This document shows, one piece after another, positions 32,433 to 41,336 of a DNA stretch of 64,000 nucleotides (its first letter is position 1; each line of letters begins with the position of its first letter). The notes under the pieces are model-generated. The model had not been told where the DNA came from. It ran no database searches and worked only from the letters and a program-made list of their open reading frames with translations. This stretch comes from Otatea glauca. Lineage: Eukaryota; Streptophyta; Magnoliopsida; Poales; Poaceae. The stretch is from NCBI GenBank assembly GCA_036346275.1, contig CM070719.1, positions 14,921,185 to 14,985,184 on the forward strand, in the 5' to 3' direction. A program made the position numbers and the translations under genes.

Positions 32433-34180
32433 ATGAATCGGCAATGGATGTACAATGCGGACCGTCGCTCAACAGAGTTCATTGATGGCGTGCAGGCTTT
32501 TCTCGATGCGGCCGTTGCAATCTTGCCTTCAGGCAGCTTCATATGTTGTTCGTGTGTAGATTGCAAGAACGAGAATGAGCACTCCCAGCGATGGCAAGTT
32601 ATGAACCACTAGATCATGAGAGGTTTCATGCCAAACTATACCTGTTGGACCAACCATGGCGAAGTTGAGGTGATTAGCCAGGAAGACGATGAAGAAGGCG
32701 AGGAAGAGGAAGATGGATCCAAAAGTATCCCGGACGGCACGCAATACTGTTCCGTAGAAGAAACACTTGGTGACTTTGGTGATGATGACCTAGACCGATC
32801 TTTGCGTGGACGGAGAGGAGACTACATGATGAAAGACAGTTCGAGAAGTTCTAGCGCATGTTAGAGGACCACAGAACTCCTTTGTACCCAAACTGTGGGC
32901 AGGGACAAAAAAAGTTGCGTACCACACTGGAACTCATGCAATGGAAGGCTAGAAATGTTGTGTCAGATAAGGGATTCGATGAGTTGTTATCACTCGTAAA
33001 GAAGTTGCTTCCAGAAGATAACACTCTACCCGAATCTACATATGAAGCCAAGCAAGTCGTCTGTCCTTTGGGATTGGAAGTACAGAAGATACACGTATGT
33101 CCTAATGATTGTATCCTGTATCGTAATGAGTATACCGATTTGGATGTTTGTCCAGTGTGCAGAGAATCACGGTATAAGGTGAAGCGTGACGATCCAGGTG
33201 AAATAGATGGGGAGCGTAAAATGAAGAGACCTCCAGCTAAAGTGTTGTGGTATTTCCATGTGATCCCCCGATTGAAACGTTTGTTTGCTAACAAAGCGCA
33301 TGCCCAGATGATGCGTTGGCAGAAGGAAGAGCGTTAGGACGACGGGATGCTTAGACACCCTGCAGATGGCTCACAGTGGAGGAAAGTCTACCAGACGTAC
33401 CCAGACTTCGCAGATGAGGTGAGAAACATAAGGTTTGGGTTGAGTACCGATGGGATGAATCCTTTCGGAGAATTGAGCAGCAGCGATAGCACCTGGCCTG
33501 TTACACTATGTATCTACAACATTCCTCCAAGGCTGTGCATGAAGCGAAAGTACATCATGATGCCGTTGTTGATCCAAGGCCCCAAGCAACCTGGAAATGA
33601 CATCGATGTCTACCTGAAACTATTAGTTGAAGATCTTGTGACGTTGTGGGACGATGGTGCAAGGGTATGGGATGAGTACAAAAGGGAGTATTTCACCCTA
33701 TGTGCATTGTTATTTGTAACAATCAACGACTGGCCTGCTCTCGGTAACCTGTCTGGCCTAACTATCAAAAGATATAGAGCCTGCATCCAGTGCTTAGATG
33801 AAACGGACAGCATGTACCTGAAGAACTCTCGGAAGGTTGTGTACATGGGTCACCGTAGGTTTCTTCTTACGAGTCACCCGTTGCGGAAGGAAGGCAGGAA
33901 ATTTAACGGGCAACCAGACCTTCGTGCAAGGCCTCAGCATCGTAGTGGGCCACGTGTGTTTGCTATGGTAAAGGATTTGAAAGTAGTATTTGGAAAGGGT
34001 CCTGGAAGCAAACATGTGCAGAATGAGGATGGTCATGCACCCATGTGGAAGAAGAAGTCAATATTTTGGGACTTGCATTATTGGGAAGTCATGGAGGTTC
34101 GTCACTCACTTGACTTCATGCACATCACGAAGAATGTCTGCTTGAACCTACTAGGCTACATAGATATGTACGGAAAATCG
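32433..34180 (+). pseudogene. TNP2-type transposase, 5' two thirds, broken
   Basis: The ATG at 32433 follows gtgtag, a likely acceptor. It has the Cys-rich N-terminal domain (FICCSCVDCKN ... HLIMRGF-like, with a TAG in front of IMRGF) and the Transposase_21 core (CPNDCILYRN, CPVCRESRYK, PAKVLWYFHVIPR, NIRFGLSTDGMNPFGE). Stops include TAG at 33335-33337. The frame from 33347 runs on past the deletion junction to 34309. It matches CACTA-2 TNP2 closely but lacks that copy's stops at 42893 and 42944. Confidence 0.85.
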
Positions 34181-34181
34181 A

Positions 34182-34376
34182 AAGAATGTCTGCGTGATCC
34201 TGCCGCACCGGGTTGCAGCAATCCAAGAACAACTCATCGGCTTTATTGTCGACGAGATTGTATCCACCAAAGGCGAGTTCCACGCAAATGGTTGGAGAGA
34301 TTGTCCTGAAATAAGGACAGGTGAACTGACATCAACGTCGACCAAGGGCACAAAGAGCGACGCACGCAAGAAATGA
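34182..34376 (+). pseudogene. Last exon of the CACTA-2 second gene, fused after deletion
   Basis: From about 34194 the sequence is nearly identical to 57365-57556, the final Ulp1-protein exon (RVAAIQEQLIGFIVDEIVS), ending in TGA at 34374. Twelve bases at the junction (34182-34193) repeat 34130-34141 exactly. Confidence 0.8.
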
Positions 34377-34619
34377 GCTCAAGATTCGCCCTTTTATTCT
34401 TTTAAACTTGTAAAAGTGGCTTATTATTTCATGTGTTCATCAACTTGTTCATTTTTAATCTATTAAGTTCGTATTTTTCTATAAATGAACCTGTAATTAT
34501 CTGAATGAGTACGCATGAATAATATATATTTAATTGTGTCAAAAAAACTCATGTAGTTGTATTTATTTTAATTGTCAAAATCTATATCAAAAACCCCTCT
34601 GAAAACATAATCTATATTG

Positions 34620-34846
34620 AATATAATCAAAACGCTATGCTGTCAGACTCTTCACAAGTGGTTGGTAACTCCTCTCTACAAGCGGTTGGTGTTACCAACC
34701 GCTTGTGGAAGTGTCGAACCACAAGCGGTTCGGGGAACCACTTGTGATACCCGACGGGGTATCACTCGCGGTTGCTTACAAGCGGTTCTAAAACCGCTTC
34801 TGAAAACGGTTTTGAACCGCTTGTGCATGCCCGATCCGCAGTAGTG
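34620..34846. repeat. Right subterminal array of the derivative
   Basis: Units around acaagcggttggt / accaaccgcttgt up to the tip, the same motif as the CACTA-2 right array (57790-57945). The left motif is agaagcggttt, so the two ends differ as they do in CACTA-2. Confidence 0.75.
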
Positions 34847-34849
34847 AGA

Positions 34850-35193
34850 GCATATATAAGAAAAAGTATAGGCAAAATTATTTTGATGGAACCATATATA
34901 TGCACAATGCACAACCTACATTTATAAATACCCCTAAAACAACCTACATTTATAAATTGACTTTACAAACTAATTAATAAAATCCTAGTGCATATGCCGG
35001 TCATTGAAACAATATAATACATGACTCCACGTACCAGAAATCAACACAACCAAATCAAACTGTCACATCAGATTTCATCCAGATTTAGATTAATATATCA
35101 GATCCATCTTATCCACAGCAAGATTTAGATTTTATATGCAATGTTGGATGCTAATTGGCATAGTAGGTTTGGTACTCCCCAACATGGTGTCCC
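34850..35193. other. Intergenic, no gene
   Basis: AT-rich spacer between two DNA transposons; nothing recognised. Confidence 0.4.
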
Positions 35194-35894
35194 CAGGGTT
35201 TGCAAAATCGTCGATTTTCGAACAAAATTGTGAAAACTAGGCTATCGAGCCGACTCGGCTTCAAAAACCGGTCGGCAAACCGGCCGGATTCAAATTCAAA
35301 AAAATTAAAAAATTTGTAAAAAATTATCCTAAAATTTCCTAAAATTAGTATTAATATTTTTATGCTATCTGGGATGAAATTTTGTAAAAAAACCGAATGT
35401 AGGAGACATATTTGAGTCAAAACCTAAAATAGGAACTTGAAAAGACAATTGAAAAATGGAAAAACAATAATGACCCAGAGGCCCGCAGTCCTGGCCTAAC
35501 AAGCCTGTTTCGGCCTGCTAAGGGAACATGTCGGTTTTAATGCTCTTGGACGACGTTCCGATCGCATATTGAGCTTCAGTCGCCATTCCCAAGCTTCCCT
35601 TCCCGACCAGAGCAGCTCTGTCCAGATTCGGTCGTCGCGCGCGCGAAAATCGTTGTTGAGCGTTCGATTTTTGAGTGGCTTCAGTCGAAAATCGCTATAG
35701 CTAAAGGAGAAGTCGAGCCTGCCGAGGCCATGAGGAAAATCAACATAAATAATCGGTTTATCAACAAAACCGAGCATTTTTGGTAATTATTTTCGATTTT
35801 CGACTATTTCTCATGAATGGCACCTGACTATGTCTCATTAGCATGTGCTTAGTGTTTTTTGTGAATGAATGGCAGTAGTCCAGTAGATGTTGAG

Positions 35895-36035
35895 TCATTA
35901 GGGTTAGGGTTAGTCATGGTTTGGGTTAGGGACATGGTTAGTGTTAGGGTTAGGGTTAGTAGACGGGGTTACTCAGGGTTAGAGTTAAGATTAGCATGCA
36001 GTACATGACGTGGTAGGGTTAGGGTTAGGATTAGC
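35895..36035. repeat. Short TTAGGG-like degenerate runs
   Basis: Runs of gggttaggg occur at about 35899-35914, 35944-35959 and 36013-36033, separated by unrelated bases. The unit is TTAGGG, not the plant telomere unit TTTAGGG, and the runs lie inside a hAT element. Confidence 0.5.
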
Positions 36036-36411
36036 AGTACAAGATTTGTGCTCAAGCTAAATCATTATTTATGTGCAACAGTGCAAGTAACTTGTAGACA
36101 TGCTTTACTAACGAAAGAAGATAGGGTATTTTGATATAAGTTATATTCCTCATACAGTACATGTTTTCTTACGTGTGTCCGTATTAAATTAATTCTTAAC
36201 ATTAGAGTTGCTAATGTAGCTATTTTCGTTACTACGCTTAAATTATACTGTATCATAGTGATAATGCCTTTTATTGGTAGCACGTACATATAATTCCTAA
36301 AATTCACTGATGTAATGACTTTCATTGCTAGCATGTATGTATAGTTTTGGCTAGAACTGACATTAACTTGATGTTTTGTGTTAGTTGACTTCTTGTTGTT
36401 TGTATTAGTAG

Positions 36412-36856
36412 ATGGCAGATCAGGATGGCGTTCTGTGGGAGCATAGCAGCAAGATGGGAATTAGTTTTTGATGCAAGTACTGTCACCAAGAGAAAAAAGG
36501 AGGCGGTGCAACCCGATTGAAGCACCACTTGGTAGGGTGCGATACGAATGTCGTCCATTGCAGTCAAGTACAAAGGAGATTCGTGAGTACTTTCAGCGCG
36601 ACCTATATAGGATGAAGGACAAGAAGAAGGGAATTGGGGAGGAAAGTCTCAAGAAGGAATCAGCAACTGGAGATTCCCGAGAAGAAGTGTATATTCTGTG
36701 TACATGGGTAGTGCTGATGAGGAGAACCATTTGCAGCATGCGATGGATCCCTCCAGGGCAGAGGCAGAATTTATGAGTAAGGCATGTGGCAGGTATGAGC
36801 ACGGTGGTGGCAGTGGCACCTCTAGAGGGGCTAGAGGAGGGGGCAGCGATGTGTAA
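36412..36856 (+). pseudogene. BED zinc-finger N-terminus of a hAT transposase
   Basis: From the ATG at 36412 the frame reads MADQDGVLWEH and reaches a TGA at 36469 just before the zinc finger. The finger then continues: CKYCHQEKKGGGATRLKHHL then GCDTNVVHC, giving the Cys2 ... His-x4-Cys pattern of a BED finger, which binds DNA. A basic segment (MKDKKKGIGEESLKKE) follows, and after a frameshift near 36690 a Gly-rich tail ends in TAA at 36854-36856. The catalytic RNase H-like domain is missing. Confidence 0.7.
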
Positions 36857-37389
36857 CTGAAATGTGTACTTCGATTGATTTGTATATGTATTGAAATGAA
36901 ATATTATTTGTTGAGATATTATTGCTACATGTCTATTTCACAACTTCACATTGTCTAAAATATAGCAAAGGTTATGTCAAAAATTTTCCAAAATTTTTCA
37001 TATTTTTTCATAGTTGTGCTATTATTGTAAAATATGTACTTTACAACTTGATGTTGTCTTCAAATATAGGAAAGGTTATGCCAGAATTTTATCATATTTT
37101 TTCATAGTCTTTTATATATTTCTAACATTTTCCTGATTTTTTAGCCTTTTACTAAATTTTCATCTTTTTCTAGAAATTCCCCCCTTTTTTCCTTTTTTCC
37201 CCTCTATTTTCCGGTCACTGTCGATTTCTTGGTCAAACAGCTCGATAATCGACCGATTTTCGACGCACTCGGCACCGGTTCAACCTCATTTTTCAAATTG
37301 ATTTGAATTCGCAAACCCTTCGATTTTTCATGATTTTTGAAACTGGCGGAAATTTGGTCTTTCAAGTGAAAACGATTTTGCAAACCCTG

Positions 37390-38009
37390 GTGTCTCCTCT
37401 AGTGTTGGTAGCGAAAAAAAAGCTACACCAATCAAAGGCACAACACAAACAAAAGCCAACCCACAAACCCTAAGTTTCTGCACTTTTGCCAAACCTGGCC
37501 CCTTTGCTTTTTCCTCTGGTTGTAGTGAGCTGCTAGCTAAGCTAATAGTACTAATTGGTACTATTCCATGCTTCAGTTTCCAGTTCTGTAAAATGAGTGG
37601 AAACATGAACTTTGTTTGTGTGTAGTGTTATATGCATGGGAAGTACTAATGGTGAATCGTTGATATATTAATTACTATTAATTAATTGGTGACTCATGTG
37701 TGCATGGTGTCACTTGTGTGATTACTTCTTCCGTTAGTTACACTTGATTTCATAGAGTAAAGTGTTGTGACTACTTGTGCACTGTTAAGAAGTTCAAATT
37801 GGCAAGAATGATCGACTTTCTTGGGTTGACCTGTCCAAAAAGGGGCTGAAGAAGAGAGCAAACGTACTCAAAGCAATAATCTATTTTCTGTTTCTTCGAT
37901 GCAATTAATTGTTGTTCCCTATCTTTCGATGGACTAGTCCAAACTACGGAACTACTAGCCTAGCCAAGGTCACGCACTACACTACGCCACGTCAAATTTA
38001 ATCTGACAG
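37390..38009. other. Intergenic, no gene
   Basis: Nothing recognised apart from AT-rich, non-coding sequence. The minus-strand frame at 37328-37606 overlaps the hAT terminus and has no domain. Confidence 0.4.
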
Positions 38010-38605
38010 ATATTTGTGAAAAAAATTACGTAATTTCGGTTTTTTATAAAAAAAAATGGTCTGCTAGAAGCCGTCAGCGAATTTACAGATTGTTAGGAGC
38101 TGTCGGCGAATCTATGTTTTTTTTGCAGAAAAACACGGAGGGACCTAAACATAATTTAGTTTTTTTGCGTAATTCCAGTTTCTTGTTTTTTCAAAAAAAA
38201 AATAGGTCTCTAGGATCCATCGGCGAATATGTGGACTGCTATAAACCGTCGACGAATCTGTTTTTTTTTATTTTTAGGAGAAAAACACGGAGGGACCTAA
38301 ATGTATTTTTGTTTTTTTGTGTAATTCCAGTTTTCTTGTTTTTTTTTAAAAAAAATGGGTTGTTAGGATCCGTTGGTGAATCTGTGTCGTCGGCAAATCT
38401 ATGTTTTTTGTTTTGGGGGAGAAAACAAACGTATTTTTGATTTTTTGCGTTATTCCGGTTTTCTCTTTTTTTATAAAAAAGGGGTCGCTAGGACGTGTCG
38501 GCGAATCTATGGTCTACTATAAACCGTCAGTGAATCTGTGTTTTTTTGCGCCGGAGGACCTGAACGTAAACCGCAGAGGGACCTAAACGTAATTTCAATT
38601 TTTTT
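38010..38605. repeat. Degenerate tandem repeat, about 4 units of 130-150 bp
   Basis: Each unit contains a gtaattccggtt-like start (near 38030, 38170, 38320 and 38450), a T-rich/A-rich palindromic run, a ctaggatccgtcggcgaatc-like segment, and an acggagggacctaaac-like end. The open frame at 38090-38440 arises from this repeat and is not a gene. Confidence 0.6.
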
Positions 38606-38830
38606 GGGTGTATTTTGCTAAAAACCGACCGGAGGACTTAGACATAATTTCAAATTCTCTGAAGATCCTCACCGCGAAGGAATTGACGTGGCATCTATGT
38701 CGCTAAAAACCGACCGAAGGACCTAAACGTAATTTCAAATTCTCTAAAGGATCTCACCGCGAAGGAAGTGACGTGACACCTCCGGCTGAGCCTCAGATCT
38801 ATGCGCTTTATATATATATATATATAGTTT
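38606..38830. repeat. Two tandem 75-bp units and a TA run
   Basis: The segment gctaaaaaccgaccg ... ggac.ta.ac.taatttcaaattctct ... ctcaccgcgaaggaa occurs twice (about 38619 and 38700). It is followed by a (TA)n run at about 38808-38826. It is probably part of the same element as the tandem repeat before it. Confidence 0.5.
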
Positions 38831-39329
38831 GTCGTCTCTCTTCAAATAAACAACAAAACTCCTGATAGAATGCTACTTTCGCTACCAAGATATACTAGTT
38901 CCGTCAGTTGGGCTGTCTAATTGGACCTAGTTCTCGTGGGTCTAAGCTTCTGTGTGCTAGTCAAGCTGTCTAGCTATGTTCTTTGGCTCACATCATTTTT
39001 TGTAGGACATAACTGAAAATCCCATGGGATGATGTGCGTGAGCAAATAGATGACTGCCATGATTTTCACTCTTAAATTATATTGTACTGCTAGGTTTTAT
39101 ATGATGGTGTATGCAATGATAACCAATCTTTGAGCACATTACTCTTGAGCAAGGGAGGCCATGATTTATCCTTAATTACATCCAAGGGTTAAGATCAATA
39201 TATGTGATGATGTGGCTAGCTCAATGAAGCCGAGTATTGGACTTTTTACACTTAAGCAAACATGAATGGCGACTATTTGTTTATAAATTATTTGTTCTTA
39301 GTCAGATCCAAAAAGGATCAATATTTGTA
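38831..39329. other. Intergenic, no gene
   Basis: AT-rich sequence up to the left TSD (gta, 39327-39329) of the next CACTA element. Nothing recognised. Confidence 0.4.
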
Positions 39330-40243
39330 CAATACTACAAAAAAAAAACCCTTTCTTGCCGGCCCATTACTGCCGGTTCGACTAGAACCAAGAGTGATAA
39401 CACTATCACTGTCGATTCATAAGCTAGACTAGCACAAAGGCTCGACCGAAGAAAAATCGACAGTGATAGTAACTTATCACTGCCGGTTCAAAAAAATCGA
39501 CAGTGATACTATTACTGTCGGTTTTTCTTAAGAACCAGCAGTGATAAGTTATTATCACTGTCAGTTCTTAAAAAGAACTGGTAGTGATAATGGAGGAAGT
39601 ATCACTACCGGTTCGGCTTACGAACCGGCAGTGATAATAGTATCACTGTCGGTTCGGAATCCGATCCCGTAAAGATAATATTTTTCAAAAATCATAACTT
39701 TTTTATACGGAATCGGATGGAGACAAAATTTATATGAAAATTATAGCTCTCGATAAGATCTACAACTTCGTAGTTGACAACGTTTTTATTTGAAGTCATT
39801 TAAATGTCCAAATAATCGTTGAAACTTTCGGATACGAAGGGATATATAAAAGAAAAATATATCTTATAATAGTTGAGAAGTGTATATTAGGTGAGATGGT
39901 AAGGAAGCATCACGCGAGGTGAGAGATCCCAGGTTCGAATGCCACAAACCGCATGCGCTCGTATTTGTGCCGGGTTTTTTTACACGTATACCTCTCACCC
40001 TGTATTTACTACGCAGTGATACTAAAGTCAAAAAAATCGTGCGTAGTAAATACAGAGTGGTCGGTCTAGGTGCAAATAATTTTTTTTTATTTTACCGAGT
40101 GATTTACGAACCGTACTAGCACTGCCGGTTCTAGAAACGGCAGTGATAGTCGGACTATCACTGTCGACCATTCACTGCCGGTTCCAATATCCGGCAGTGA
40201 TGCTAGTTTGGAACCGGCAATGATCTGTTGTTTTGTAGGAGTG
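39330..40243. mobile_element. Non-autonomous CACTA element, 914 bp
   Basis: The left tip is CAATACTACAAAAAAA and the right tip TTTTGTAGGAGTG, flanked by gta at 39327-39329 and 40244-40246. Subterminal units tcactgccggttc / gaaccggcagtgat fill both ends. It shares the internal aatcataactttttta ... tctacaactt block (here once) and the tRNA-like stretch with the element at 9700-10864, so they are one family. Confidence 0.82.
39890..39955 (+). other. tRNA-like module, second copy
   Basis: The D-arm-like ggtgagatggtaagg is followed by a near-consensus B box aggttcgaatgcc about 30 bases later, and a T run lies downstream at 40080-40089. The same arrangement is found at 10524-10590. Confidence 0.45.
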
Positions 40244-40427
40244 GTAATGACGTAGGTGGCATAGTGGGGTTTGAGTTTTGGGATTAATTACTTAATTATT
40301 TACAATTACACAATACATAAATTATGAATATTCCTTTTCCATGCATTAACAATTTTCTTCCTCCAAGCTCATTTTTTTTGTCATATAGTTGATGATAATA
40401 TATATTAAGGAAAAGAATGGCATGTAT

Positions 40428-40720
40428 CACTACTACAGAATTGGGCATCACAACCAGCCTATTAGAAGCGGTTTGGTGCGAACCCGTTGTGATGTTCGCA
40501 CGAGAAGCGGTTCGTTGGCAACGGTTCGGAGAGGGCTTCCAGAAACGGTTTGAGACACGAACCGCATCTGAAGGTTGCGTTCTAGAAGCGGTTCTTTTCT
40601 CAAACCACTTCTGATTTTCAGAAGCGGTTTAAGAAAAGAACCGCTTCTAGAACGCAACCTTCAGAAGCGGTTCGTGTCTCAAATCGCTTCTGGAAGCCCT
40701 CCCGCGCAGCGCATTTAAAC
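40428..40720. repeat. CACTA-2 left subterminal array
   Basis: Palindromic units agaagcggttc / gaaccgcttct, spaced 30-50 bases apart, up to the leader with aacccttcttcctctatg. Leader and intron then run to the TNP2 start. Confidence 0.78.
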
Positions 40721-41336
40721 CCTTCTTCCTCTATGCGCCAGCAGAGGTACGATCGAACAGAGAAGGCCGACCAAGCGCTGTTCTTGGGAGGTGCTGTCCA
40801 AATTTTTAATTGGAGGTGATTAGCTCCAAATTAATTGTTTCAAAGTTAGTAACATCATGTGAACATCCTTCTCACCTAGATATTGCTTTTTTTTCAATGG
40901 ATGTGGAGAAATCTTGAACTTTTTAAGCATGATCGAAAATTTGTTTTTTGTGCCTTGTTTTTGTTGTTGTATGAAGATGTAGGGTGGAGATCTAGTTCAA
41001 AATATGACATTACAAGGTAAAGGTGATTGGAAGCTTTAGATCTAGGTGGTTGTTAGCTTTACAATCTTAAATATCACAATATTGGGAGAGATCTAGGTAC
41101 AACATTGCAAGGAAGTAATTATTGTTGTATGAAATAAAATAGAAAAACATGTAGAAGGATAAAAAATAATTACAAAGGTAGGAAGGGATAAAAAATAATT
41201 AGAAAGGTAGGTCTTTAATTGGATGACGGTGTAGGTGGAGCTTTTTTGTTGGGTTTAAATGTTACGAATTTAAGTTAGGTTATAATTTTTCTAACGAATT
41301 TGTTATAATTTTTAATGAAATTATAATTTGGTATAG

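Larger units (their letters stand above)
31522..34846 (+). mobile_element. CACTA-2 family deletion derivative, 3.3 kb
   Basis: The left tip CACTACTACAGAACTGG and right tip CCGCAGTAGTG are flanked by aaa (31519-31521) and aga (34847-34849), a 3-bp duplication with one mismatch. The left repeats, leader and first part of TNP2 match CACTA-2 from 40428 on. After 34181 the sequence jumps to the last exon and right end of CACTA-2 (matching 57375-57945). More than 7 kb of element sequence is missing, not counting the Sirevirus in CACTA-2. It can move only with help from another element. Confidence 0.85.
35194..37389 (+). mobile_element. hAT element, 2.2 kb, with BED zinc-finger remnant
   Basis: The ends are 17-bp perfect inverted repeats, CAGGGTTTGCAAAATCG and CGATTTTGCAAACCCTG. 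The flanks gtgtcccc and gtgtctcc form an 8-bp duplication with one mismatch and one base of offset. Subterminal gattttcga/accggt-type motifs are shared by both ends. The middle carries a BED-type zinc-finger coding piece (36412-36856) but no hAT dimerisation domain, so the element is non-autonomous. Confidence 0.75.

Noticed and set aside
32851..33294. Minus-strand frames of 120-170 codons opposite TNP2 (also 41719-42222 and 15371-15733)
   Set aside because: They are antisense shadows of the transposase coding sequence and match nothing known.
35895..36035. Interstitial telomere
   Set aside because: The unit is TTAGGG and not the plant TTTAGGG, the runs are very short, and they lie inside a bounded hAT element.
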